Part shown: in pieces, positions 29,843-37,446 of the stretch
How the letters are laid out: each line of letters starts with the position of its first letter
Numbering within the stretch: position 1 is the first letter of the stretch
Assembly: GCA_023256475.1 (NCBI GenBank)
Contig: JAGDXP010000022.1
Span: 73,929 to 137,928, forward strand
DNA: 64,000 nucleotides
Source of the DNA: Thermoplasmata archaeon
GTDB taxonomy: Archaea > Thermoplasmatota > Thermoplasmata > Thermoplasmatales > GCA-001856825
Direction of reading: 5' to 3'
Made by a program: the position numbers and the translations under genes
Notes under the pieces: generated by a model
Databases searched by the model: none
What the model saw: only the letters and a program-made list of their open reading frames with translations
Told to the model about the DNA's origin: nothing

Positions 29843-29974
29843 AACTTCAACCGTCCCTGATGAAGAAATTAAAACATGTATTTTAATCTCTTCGGGATAT
29901 TGTGATAATTCACAAAGGAAATTCATAAAGGATAATTATGAAATCTTAAATTTCCATAAGGTATGTGAAAAATA

Positions 29975-30472
29975 ATGGATAAACGTGAGGTATTTGTAAT
30001 TGTCATGATGTTGATCATAGCATTTACGTTAATTGGAGCGGGAATATATTACGGCCAGTTTAAAATAGCCTATAGAGAGATCACAGGCAACCAATTAATC
30101 AACTATGGTGATGGAATCTACATTTCAAATATAATAAATCTAACCTACCAAGATCAATTTTCCATAGCTGCCAATGAAACTCCCATACTAATCCTAATCA
30201 ATTCCACATCAAACATAATCCAGGCATACTCCAACGGCTACAGAATTAATTATACGGGAGTTCTTGGCGATATTTATTCATATCCGAGCCTGCAAGGGGA
30301 ATATGTGGTCATTTTTCACTCCAATTATCGTCCGGAATTTAATTATTATATAATCAGCCCCACGATTTATTACGATTTATCATTGATAATGCTGGGAGCA
30401 GGACTGCTTTTGCTGATTTCAGACGCTGTTCTCATCTACATAATTATAGCAAGAGGATATTTGGGGGATTAA
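29975..30472 (+). CDS. Hypothetical two-TM extracytoplasmic protein
   Basis: A 165-aa protein with a transmembrane helix at each end (about 7-28 and 133-157) and an external domain of about 100 residues containing several N-X-S/T sequons. A TATA-like TCTTAAAT lies about 26 nt before the ATG. Family unknown. It ends against the convergent GHMP-like gene, overlapping by 4 nt. Confidence 0.68.
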   Translation: MDKREVFVIVMMLIIAFTLIGAGIYYGQFKIAYREITGNQLINYGDGIYISNIINLTYQDQFSIAANETPILILINSTSNIIQAYSNGYRINYTGVLGDIYSYPSLQGEYVVIFHSNYRPEFNYYIISPTIYYDLSLIMLGAGLLLLISDAVLIYIIIARGYLGD

Positions 30473-31527
30473 TCTATGGATATCTTTTTAATCTGAACAC
30501 CTCTGCCCAACTTTACCTCGTTGACGATCAAAGGTGTTCCATATTTCAGGAAGTAATCCTTAATGACATTGGATGCGAATCTTTCGTAGCTTTCATGATC
30601 CCAAAGAGCAGTTATTCCTCCTTCCCCATCCCCTAAATTGAAGAAATAGCCTTTTATGCCATAGGAGTCCATCATGTGTGACAGTTCATTTTGAAAATCG
30701 GATGTTATCCTTAAACTATCCCTAATGCCTTGTGCTGAGTCGTAGGCGGCTGCGGCCAGAGCTTCCATGCTTCCAATCTTTAACGCATCCAACATTTTTT
30801 TGTATATTAATGGCTCTGAGGAATAGAATATGTTATAATTATTATATGGAAAGCTCAAAGAATCCTTGCCATTCAATTTTTTAAATATTGAATTCAATTT
30901 TCTAATAAATTCGCCATAAGCTTCATTTTTTGCCAAATTCTTTTTGGTTATATGATAAATTTTGAAGGTATCCGCATTCATAACTTCTCCAGAAACACCA
31001 TCATCATTTCCAATAATGAACTCTCCAAATTTTTGATTAAGGATTGATTTTACCTTAAAATTTTTGAATTTAAATTTGAGCCTTTCGAGTATTTCCAGAG
31101 TCAATTGTTCCACCTCTGCCGATGAGAGTATCACATCATTTACCAATGCATAGGCATATATTGCTGTTAGCGCAATGGAATATTCCATTGACATATTATC
31201 TTCAAATTCAAAACTTCTCTTTATGAATATTTCAGGCCTTTTATTCCATCCCCTTTGTTTTGATAATTTCTCCATATATACAAAGGAGTCCCACCATTTG
31301 TGTAGAATTTCAGAATCGCTATTAATATGAATAACGGTTCCATCTCCTGTCCTGATAATAGTTGAATCCGAGCTCTTTACCAAAAAATTTACACCCGTGG
31401 AGATAGGCATAGCGATATACTTTTCCAGTCTTGAAATTTCAGGATTTGTTAAAGGGAAAGATAAAGCAGGGATTTCCACCAGATACCCTCCAAGAAAGTT
31501 ATTTTTTACCGCATCATCAAATACCAT
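30469..31527 (-). CDS. Degenerate GHMP-kinase-like protein
   Basis: A 352-aa protein with a GHMP-kinase-like outline (galactokinase/mevalonate kinase superfamily). NFLGGYLVEIPALSFPL followed by YIAMPIS resembles the N-terminal substrate region. LGDGEGGITALW near the C-terminus resembles the third motif. The glycine/serine-rich ATP loop expected in the middle is absent: the matching helix reads DNMSMEYSIALTAIYAYAL. It may therefore be a non-catalytic or strongly diverged member. Thermoplasmatales carry unusual mevalonate-pathway GHMP enzymes, so a link is possible but not shown. Confidence 0.5.
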   Translation of the reverse strand: MVFDDAVKNNFLGGYLVEIPALSFPLTNPEISRLEKYIAMPISTGVNFLVKSSDSTIIRTGDGTVIHINSDSEILHKWWDSFVYMEKLSKQRGWNKRPEIFIKRSFEFEDNMSMEYSIALTAIYAYALVNDVILSSAEVEQLTLEILERLKFKFKNFKVKSILNQKFGEFIIGNDDGVSGEVMNADTFKIYHITKKNLAKNEAYGEFIRKLNSIFKKLNGKDSLSFPYNNYNIFYSSEPLIYKKMLDALKIGSMEALAAAAYDSAQGIRDSLRITSDFQNELSHMMDSYGIKGYFFNLGDGEGGITALWDHESYERFASNVIKDYFLKYGTPLIVNEVKLGRGVQIKKISID

Positions 31528-31569
31528 CGCGGGGAAAAAATTTAAGAAATAAAAGTTTTCCCGAAGTAT

Positions 31570-32001
31570 ATGATTATTTCTGACGGAACCATATTGGAAT
31601 TAATAAGAGTGGGTACCATGGAAATAACCCCTTTCGATGAAACAAAGTTAACTCCCAATGGATATGATTTTTCAATAGAAAATCCGGTTGTTATAGAATC
31701 TAAGAAAGGTCTTCAGCTTGAGACAAAGGAATATGTTAGGTTACCATCTTTCATAATGGCCCAGATGCTTCTAAGATCGTCTTATTCTCGAAGGGGCCTA
31801 ATCGGAAGCTTTGGATTTGTAGATGCAGGTTTTATTGGAAAAATAAGGTTTTATGTTTTCAATTCGTCAGACGAGCCTATCGAGATTTCAAACCAGAAAG
31901 GAGTATTCCAGATGATATTTATGTCTCTCGACAAGCCAGCACTGAAGGAATACTCAGAAAGATCAGGTCATTATCAATTTCAGGGAATTCAAAATAAATG
32001 A
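31570..32001 (+). CDS. dCTP deaminase/dUTPase family protein, catalytic Glu absent
   Basis: A short (143 aa) member of the dCTP deaminase/dUTPase fold. LTPNGYDFSIENPV matches the N-terminal strand, LLRSSYSRRGLIG the R-S-S phosphate loop, and FGFVDAGFIGKI the motif III loop with Asp85. Where dCTP deaminases carry the catalytic Glu (strand after GKI), this protein has Tyr95, so cytosine deamination is unlikely. dUTP hydrolysis remains possible. The C-terminal tail keeps a Y-Q-x-Q-like closing segment. A T-run follows (about 32013-32020). Confidence 0.82.
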   Translation: MIISDGTILELIRVGTMEITPFDETKLTPNGYDFSIENPVVIESKKGLQLETKEYVRLPSFIMAQMLLRSSYSRRGLIGSFGFVDAGFIGKIRFYVFNSSDEPIEISNQKGVFQMIFMSLDKPALKEYSERSGHYQFQGIQNK

Positions 32002-32068
32002 ATTTTATTTTTTTTAAAAAGAGTCTCCCTGGATAATTTTTCTTTAGGAGAATAAGAAAAATAAAATT

Positions 32069-32839
32069 TTAACTAAAATTAGTTTCAGCCTGTTCGATAC
32101 TCTCCAGAGTTATATCTATAGGTAAGCTTTCTTCCTTCTGATTCAATTTTGATATAGGCTTCGGTTTCACCTCATTATTAACAAACTGCTTAAAAGATTG
32201 CAGCCAGATGCTCTGCAAATATTTCTGGGTCATTTTTAATTGGGTAAATATATTTTCTGCAAATTTCCTGTTCAACTGGTCAACAGTCTCATCCAGGGAA
32301 TCATTTTCGAAAGTTTGGATGCGGCAGCTGAGTTTGTGAAGATGCTGAAGCACAGTGGTGTATATTTGATTTCTTTCTTCTTCGAATTCAAAAGGCTTTA
32401 TCAGGTAGACAGAAAATGGAAGTAACTGCTCATGTAAATTGAACGCCAGCTCTAACGCAGCATATGCACTTGAACCACCCATTCCAGTTATCAATATAAA
32501 GTAATCGTTATTGCCGAGTATTCTGTCTCTTATTAATTGAATTTTTTCCTTCATAGCCCTTCTGCCTATTTCTGGTTTTCCTGACGTATCTTTATGATCC
32601 AATATTATGTCTTCGCCTATTAAGATCGTTTCTATTCCCATTCTCCTCTTATTCGATAGTTGGTCAGTGTTTATACAGAAAAACCTTACATTGCTTAATT
32701 TTTTACTCATCTCCTCAACTATGTTGCATCCAGCACCGCCTAGACCTATCACTGCTATGAAAGGATCATCAAGGAGGCCATCTCTTTTCATTCTATCGTA
32801 TAATAGGGCAGCTTCATAATCACTCATTACCTCACTCAT
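32069..32839 (-). CDS. Short divergent FtsZ/tubulin-superfamily protein
   Basis: I choose ATG 32839, which overlaps the RHH stop by 8 nt and has a GAGGTGG Shine-Dalgarno upstream; an in-frame ATG at 32869 also exists. The 256-aa protein follows FtsZ through the GTPase domain: FIAVIGLGGAGCNIV (27-41), FFCINTDQ (53-60), GKPEIGRRA, and LIKPFEFEEERNQ (146-158). The tubulin signature is altered: GMGGSSAYA (119-127) replaces GMGGGTGTG. The protein stops before the C-terminal domain and has no T7 catalytic loop. GTP binding is plausible, but FtsZ-like hydrolysis is not expected. Confidence 0.85.
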   Translation of the reverse strand: MSEVMSDYEAALLYDRMKRDGLLDDPFIAVIGLGGAGCNIVEEMSKKLSNVRFFCINTDQLSNKRRMGIETILIGEDIILDHKDTSGKPEIGRRAMKEKIQLIRDRILGNNDYFILITGMGGSSAYAALELAFNLHEQLLPFSVYLIKPFEFEEERNQIYTTVLQHLHKLSCRIQTFENDSLDETVDQLNRKFAENIFTQLKMTQKYLQSIWLQSFKQFVNNEVKPKPISKLNQKEESLPIDITLESIEQAETNFS

Positions 32840-33251
32840 ATCTTTTATCCACCTCTTCATCATTTGCAAGGTTTAGGTCCGGTAGATTATCTCCATTCTT
32901 CTTTGTATCTGCAATCCATTTTACCCTCTTATTCAATATCGCAGGTAAAAACCCTTCAGAGCCAGCTCTATCAATTATGAAGTCTATGGCCTCCTCATAA
33001 CTGTCAAAATATCCCTTCTTTATGTATGGTTCGAGGGCTTTAAGAGTTGCTGTGGAAATTCCATTGGAAATCGCTTGCGGCTTCTGTATCTGATTTGCTC
33101 CCTTTATGTAGCTAAAGATTGCAGCTCTTATGAATTCAGATTTGGTCTTAAATTTCAAAGTTGTGCTTAGAAAATCATTTATTTCATCGTCTTCCTGGGG
33201 TGTTAGCCTCAATGCAATCCTTCTGGAGTTATCTCCGGACATCCTTTTCAT
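32832..33251 (-). CDS. Ribbon-helix-helix DNA-binding protein
   Basis: The N-terminal half of this 139-aa protein is a ribbon-helix-helix (CopG/Arc-type) domain: RRIALRLTPQEDDEINDFLS, then the second helix KTKSEFIRAAIFSYIKG. The C-terminal half (about 60-139) is helical, contains YFDSYEEAIDFIID, and ends in an acidic tail. It is translationally coupled to the FtsZ-like gene by an 8-nt overlap. RHH proteins usually bind tandem sites upstream of their own operon; a tandem repeat lies 158-205 bp upstream of this start. An alternative start is MSGDN (33242). Confidence 0.85.
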   Translation of the reverse strand: MKRMSGDNSRRIALRLTPQEDDEINDFLSTTLKFKTKSEFIRAAIFSYIKGANQIQKPQAISNGISTATLKALEPYIKKGYFDSYEEAIDFIIDRAGSEGFLPAILNKRVKWIADTKKNGDNLPDLNLANDEEVDKRYE

Positions 33252-33408
33252 CTCTTAATATTGAATATGATACAAGCTGTATTTAAATCTTTTTGATCAG
33301 TTCGACGTTTAAAAAATTTGTTTCCATTAATAATAAATTTTATAATTTTTTGTGAAATGCTGAAAATTAATCATTATATTGGTTATATGACTGAATGTTT
33401 ATTAGAGG

Positions 33409-33456
33409 ATGTCAAACGATTATTTTAATTTGTATGTACAAATGTCAAACCGTTAT
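33409..33456. repeat. Imperfect 15-bp direct repeat, candidate RHH site
   Basis: ATGTCAAACGATTAT (33409-33423) recurs as ATGTCAAACCGTTAT (33442-33456), 13 of 15 identical, with a 33-bp period (about three helical turns). It lies in the 323-bp gap between the divergent RHH and aIF2-beta genes. The rest of that gap is AT-rich promoter sequence, including GATTTAAATAC near 33281 on the minus strand as a TATA-like element for the RHH gene. Spacing and position fit a cooperative operator or small centromere-like site. Confidence 0.5.
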
Positions 33457-33574
33457 ACCAATGGTAATACTTTTAGCAAACATAGTTACATAATTGGATA
33501 ACGGCTTGAGATTCGCGTATGCCTTTTGTACAAACCTATATGAAAATATTTCAATGAGAGTTATATTACTAACC

Positions 33575-34189
33575 ATGGAAGATCAAAATTATTTATCGCT
33601 CCTGAAGAAGGCAAAAACTTCAATAAGCAAAAAGGTTGATTCCAATAGATTTCAAGTTCCTAAACCTGAAATCATCATGGAGGGTAAAATAACCATACTG
33701 AAAAATTTCAAGGATATAGTGGAGACAATTAATCGTGAAAGAGAGCATATATACAAATATCTGTTGAAGCAATTTGGCGTTTCTGGGGAAATAGACGAAA
33801 GCGGAAGACTAGTACTTAAAGGAAAAATTTTAGAGGAAAACGTTGAGAAAGCATTGAATGAGTATTTAAGGATTTATGTGCAGTGCTATGAATGCGGTAG
33901 TTATGATACCGAACTGGTTAAGCAGAATAGGAATGAACTCGTACATTGCAAGGCATGCGGAGCAGAAAGGCCATTATTCGCTAAGAGGGAAATCAGATCT
34001 GCAGAGGAAAAGGTAGAAGAGGGCAAGGAATATGAGGTCACCATAACAGATGTAAACAGAGATGGTGACGGAGTAGCAGTTAAGGGCGAATATACGATAA
34101 TCATACCAGGAGCAAAGAAAGGAGAAAAAGTAAGGGTAAAGATTGAGAAGATAAAGAAGAATTATGCAATAGGACAACTGGTGAAATGA
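33575..34189 (+). CDS. Translation initiation factor aIF2-beta with TRAM domain
   Basis: I start at ATG 33575 (MEDQNYLSLLKKAK); two in-frame upstream ATGs (33494, 33554) would add non-homologous residues. The 204-aa protein is the beta subunit of aIF2, which delivers initiator tRNA. The central alpha/beta domain precedes a zinc ribbon (CYECG...CKACG). A C-terminal TRAM domain (about 145-204, VEEGKEYEVTITDVNRDGDG) adds a beta-barrel RNA-binding module, also seen in some other euryarchaea. It overlaps the PIN-domain gene by 4 nt. Confidence 0.93.
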   Translation: MEDQNYLSLLKKAKTSISKKVDSNRFQVPKPEIIMEGKITILKNFKDIVETINREREHIYKYLLKQFGVSGEIDESGRLVLKGKILEENVEKALNEYLRIYVQCYECGSYDTELVKQNRNELVHCKACGAERPLFAKREIRSAEEKVEEGKEYEVTITDVNRDGDGVAVKGEYTIIIPGAKKGEKVRVKIEKIKKNYAIGQLVK

Positions 34190-34518
34190 TGTATGTTGTC
34201 GATACCAATGCCATCATATATTCAATCAAACAGAAAGTTAATCTTGAAAAATTTCTCCTGGAAGAAATTGTGGTGCCATCTAGCGTAGTGGAAGAACTGG
34301 AAAATCTCTCGAAAAAGGACAACAATGCAAAATTGGCTCTGATGTCATTGAAGAAGTATAGAATTGTGGAAACGAGCAAGAAGGGCGATGATGGGGTCAT
34401 TGATGTGGCTTTAAGGAACAATGGAAAAGTAGTCACAAACGATGCTGAGCTGATCGGCAGACTTAAAGAACTTGGTATAAGCACGGTAAGTATTTCTTTA
34501 GGAATGGTAAGACCATGA
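34186..34518 (+). CDS. PIN-domain protein, Fcf1/VapC9-like
   Basis: A 110-aa PIN-domain nuclease. The acidic residues are visible: Asp in VVDTNAI, Glu in VVEELENL, Asp in GDDGVIDVAL, and Asp in VTNDAEL. The single-domain layout next to aIF2-beta resembles archaeal Fcf1/Utp24-like PIN proteins tied to rRNA processing, rather than a toxin with an antitoxin partner. It overlaps both neighbours in ATGA-type junctions. Confidence 0.88.
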   Translation: MMYVVDTNAIIYSIKQKVNLEKFLLEEIVVPSSVVEELENLSKKDNNAKLALMSLKKYRIVETSKKGDDGVIDVALRNNGKVVTNDAELIGRLKELGISTVSISLGMVRP

Positions 34519-35171
34519 ATCCTAATCAGTTTGACTTTTTAAAAAAATTGATGATTGTATCTAACAATGGATCCTATAGGGGATCCACTATAGAGCTATC
34601 TAAATTATTTGGAATATCTCAGCAGACAGCTTCATTATATCTCATCAATCTTGAAAAAGAAGGATTCATTAAAAGGGTCCGTGAGAAAAACGGTCAAATA
34701 ATATATTTTCTAGAACCAGCATATGACCTGATTTATGAAGAATTTAACAGCTTAAATTTCATATTGAAGAGGGAGGATAAGATCAACATTAATGGTAAAG
34801 TATTTTCTGGCCTAGGAGAAGGAAAATACTATATCTCACAGGAAAATTATAAAAACGGTTTGAAAGATATTTTGGGTTTTGAGCCATTTTTGGGAACACT
34901 CAATATTAGAATACCAAAGAAGGAATTATACAAAATGGAAATAATAAGGTTAAAAGAAAAGAGGTTTATTCCGCCTTTCGAAAAGGACGGACGTGTATTT
35001 GGAAAGGTATACGTTTATGAGGCTAAATTCAGGGATGAGAAGATTGGGGTTATAATCCCAGAAAGAACTCATTATACCGATGTTCTAGAGATAGTTGCTA
35101 GAGAAAACTTGAGGCAAAAATATGATTTGAAGGATGGAGACACTCTAGAAATCACAATAATATTTAACTGA
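34515..35171 (+). CDS. ribK: CTP-dependent riboflavin kinase with HTH domain
   Basis: Archaeal RibK makes FMN using CTP. The 218-aa protein has an N-terminal winged helix (about 10-60, SQQTASLYLINLEKEGFIKR). The kinase domain begins GKVFSGLGEGKYYISQENY and has GFEPFLGTLNIRI, the nucleotide-binding signature. The HTH fusion occurs in Thermoplasma-type and other archaea and could allow self-regulation. It is the third gene of the aIF2-beta/PIN/RibK unit and is convergent with pyrI. Confidence 0.92.
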   Translation: MNPNQFDFLKKLMIVSNNGSYRGSTIELSKLFGISQQTASLYLINLEKEGFIKRVREKNGQIIYFLEPAYDLIYEEFNSLNFILKREDKININGKVFSGLGEGKYYISQENYKNGLKDILGFEPFLGTLNIRIPKKELYKMEIIRLKEKRFIPPFEKDGRVFGKVYVYEAKFRDEKIGVIIPERTHYTDVLEIVARENLRQKYDLKDGDTLEITIIFN

Positions 35172-35195
35172 GAGAATTAATAAAATATAATGGAA

Positions 35196-35666
35196 TTAAA
35201 TAATATTCTCTTCGATCTCTTCGCCTTCCATCTCTCTCTCGCAGTAATGGCATTTCAGTACCAGCGGCTTCTTGGAAACAGTCACAAATCTTGATTTTAC
35301 TTTCTCATTGGAATTTGTTATGCATTTGGGATTGGAACACTTAATTATCCCAGAAAATTCATTGGGAATTTCCACTTCAAATTTATTCACAATATCATAG
35401 TCTTCCACTATGGATATTGTTGCTCCTCCTGCGATGAGAGCGATCTTGTTCAGCTCCGATGAATCTAGAATCCTCTCCTCAATCTTTATAACATCCTTAA
35501 GTCCCAGTTTTTGGCTTTTTACATGTATAGCTATGCTAACTGTCTGGCCAATATCCCCTTCTATATTGAGAATTTTTAAAACTTTCAACGCCCTTCCTAC
35601 TGGAATATGATCTATAACAGTACCTTTCTTTATCTTTTCTATTTTCAGCATCTTTTCTTTCTCCAT
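35196..35666 (-). CDS. pyrI: Aspartate carbamoyltransferase regulatory subunit
   Basis: Regulatory chain of ATCase (156 aa) with an N-terminal allosteric domain (LKIEKIKKGTVIDHIPVGRALKVLKIL) and a C-terminal zinc domain. The four zinc cysteines are in CSNPKCITN and KCHYCE. It starts 1 nt after pyrB and its Shine-Dalgarno lies within the pyrB end, so the two chains are translationally coupled. Confidence 0.96.
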   Translation of the reverse strand: MEKEKMLKIEKIKKGTVIDHIPVGRALKVLKILNIEGDIGQTVSIAIHVKSQKLGLKDVIKIEERILDSSELNKIALIAGGATISIVEDYDIVNKFEVEIPNEFSGIIKCSNPKCITNSNEKVKSRFVTVSKKPLVLKCHYCEREMEGEEIEENII

Positions 35667-35667
35667 C

Positions 35668-36588
35668 TTAATCCCTCCTGAGTATCAAATCTAGAATTGC
35701 CATTCTAACTGGCACTCCATAGGCAGCCTGCTTGAAGTATCTTGCTTGTGGATAATTATCAATCTCTACAGGAATTTCATCCACTCTGGGTAAAGGATGC
35801 ATAATAATCATGTTCTTTTTGGCCTTCTGTAAATATGATGTCTTAAGGATATAAGAGCCTGCAACCTTCTTATACTCTTCAGGATCCGGGAATCTTTCCT
35901 TTTGAATCCTGGTCACATAGAGGACATCTAGGTCCTGTATGATCTCTTCAAGATCATCATGCTCCTGAACTTTAATCTTTTTAGAAATATCTCTAACAAT
36001 ATGTTTTGGCATTTTCAACGATTCAGGGCTGATCAGATGAAGATCGATTTTGAAAAGAGATAATGCCTTGGATAGGGAATGAACAGTTCTTCCATATTTT
36101 AGATCCCCCATTATTCCCACACTTATGTTATCTAGCTTTCCCAATTCTCTTTTAATAGTGAAAAGATCAAGCAATGTTTGTGTAGGGTGCTGTCCTGCAC
36201 CATCCCCAGCGTTTACAACTGGAATTTGTGCAAATTCTGATGCTAATCTTGCTGCCCCCTCCATGGGATGCCTGATAACAATAACATCCGAATAATTCTC
36301 AACTATCCTTACAGTATCAATCAGCGTTTCCCCTTTAACAACTGAAGTTGATTCTATGGCTCCAAACCCTAAAATGCCTGCTCCCATTCTCATGGCCGCC
36401 GATTCAAAACTTAGCCTGGTTCTGGTGCTGGGCTCAAAGAAAAGTGTTGCTACTATTCTATCTCGCAATGGCTTTTCCGGGTGACCTGTCTTAGCATAAG
36501 GTACCATACTCTCTGATCTGTCCAGGACTTCCAAAATCTCTTCTTTTGAAAAATCCGCTATTGAAACCACATCTTTATTAAGCCACAT
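35668..36588 (-). CDS. pyrB: Aspartate carbamoyltransferase catalytic subunit
   Basis: Condenses carbamoyl phosphate and aspartate in pyrimidine synthesis. The 306-aa protein has FFEPSTRTRLSFE (carbamoyl phosphate), GQHPTQTLLDL, and the aspartate loop MHPLPRVDEI. Length and order are as in other archaea. It is transcribed with pyrI and divergent from the asparaginase-like gene across a 55-bp shared promoter region. Confidence 0.97.
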   Translation of the reverse strand: MWLNKDVVSIADFSKEEILEVLDRSESMVPYAKTGHPEKPLRDRIVATLFFEPSTRTRLSFESAAMRMGAGILGFGAIESTSVVKGETLIDTVRIVENYSDVIVIRHPMEGAARLASEFAQIPVVNAGDGAGQHPTQTLLDLFTIKRELGKLDNISVGIMGDLKYGRTVHSLSKALSLFKIDLHLISPESLKMPKHIVRDISKKIKVQEHDDLEEIIQDLDVLYVTRIQKERFPDPEEYKKVAGSYILKTSYLQKAKKNMIIMHPLPRVDEIPVEIDNYPQARYFKQAAYGVPVRMAILDLILRRD

Positions 36589-36611
36589 CCTTTATGTAAA
36601 AACGCGTATAA

Positions 36612-36621
36612 TAAATATTTA
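36612..36621 (+). promoter_or_regulatory. TATA box of asparaginase-like gene
   Basis: TAAATATTTA is centred 27 nt before ATG 36644, with no Shine-Dalgarno between, which fits a leaderless transcript. It is nearly palindromic and lies in the short divergent gap, so it might also serve pyrB. Confidence 0.5.
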
Positions 36622-36643
36622 TCCCACCACATCATTAAAGGCG

Positions 36644-37444
36644 ATGAGATCTATTATTTTACATGGAGGAGTGGGTAGCTCTACTGAATTCAATGAGGTT
36701 TTAAATAAGTATGCTAGGCTAGCATTAAATTACGGTGATCCACTGGATGCTGTGGTTGCTGCTGTGAAATATATGGAGGATGATCCGAATTTCAATGCGG
36801 GAACGGGTTCTGTGATGAGATTAGACGGAAGCATACAGATGGATGCAGCAGTTATGACCCAGTATGATTTTGGTGCAGTTATTGGGATAGAATACGTTAA
36901 GAACCCAGTTCAGGTTGCCAGGGAAATAATGGAAAGTAGTCCCCACAAGATCTTATTTGGGGACGGGGCTTTAAAATTTGCGAGAATCATGGGCCATCCC
37001 TACTATGATCCCACAACGGAAAAGGCAATTAAAAGACTAGAAGAAGTCAAAAAGAATCTATCCACCATGGAAAAGTTCACGAAGTTTGAGAAAATTAGCT
37101 CAGACACTGTTGGTGCAGTTGCAAATTATGATGGTAAAATAGCAGCTGCAATATCAACAGGTGGAGCTTCTCCTATGTTAAGGGGGAGGGTAGGGGATAC
37201 TCCCATTCCGGGCTCAGGAATATTTGTTAGAGACGATTATGGCGCGGTAGCAACGGGAACGGGCGAAGAGATAATAAGATTAACCCTAACTTTTTCCCTT
37301 TACTGTGCAAGAAATGACATCTCAAAGGAGTGGGAAAGGTTATCTTTTAATAACAAGCATCCCCTTGGGGTCATAGGATTTATTGGGGATAAGAAATTTA
37401 TTTTTGCAAATAGGAGCATGGCCGTGGGAACAGCAGACTTATAA
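36644..37444 (+). CDS. Type 2 asparaginase/isoaspartyl peptidase (Ntn hydrolase)
   Basis: N-terminal-nucleophile hydrolase (266 aa) that self-cleaves before a Thr and hydrolyses asparagine or isoaspartyl peptides. The start SIILHGGVGS is typical. The expected nucleophile is Thr in SDTVGAVANYDGKIAAAISTGG. GDTPIPGSG follows, and the GTGEEIIR segment is conserved. It may repair or recycle isoaspartyl peptides, which form readily in hot acid; that is inference. Confidence 0.92.
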   Translation: MRSIILHGGVGSSTEFNEVLNKYARLALNYGDPLDAVVAAVKYMEDDPNFNAGTGSVMRLDGSIQMDAAVMTQYDFGAVIGIEYVKNPVQVAREIMESSPHKILFGDGALKFARIMGHPYYDPTTEKAIKRLEEVKKNLSTMEKFTKFEKISSDTVGAVANYDGKIAAAISTGGASPMLRGRVGDTPIPGSGIFVRDDYGAVATGTGEEIIRLTLTFSLYCARNDISKEWERLSFNNKHPLGVIGFIGDKKFIFANRSMAVGTADL

Positions 37445-37446
37445 AT

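Noticed and set aside
32832-33251. RHH gene considered as an antitoxin
   Set aside because: Its coupled downstream partner is an FtsZ-like GTPase-domain protein, not a toxin of any known family, and at 139 aa the RHH protein is long for an antitoxin.
34186-34518. PIN-domain gene considered as a VapC-type toxin
   Set aside because: No small antitoxin gene precedes it; it is coupled to aIF2-beta and RibK and resembles Fcf1-like processing PIN proteins.
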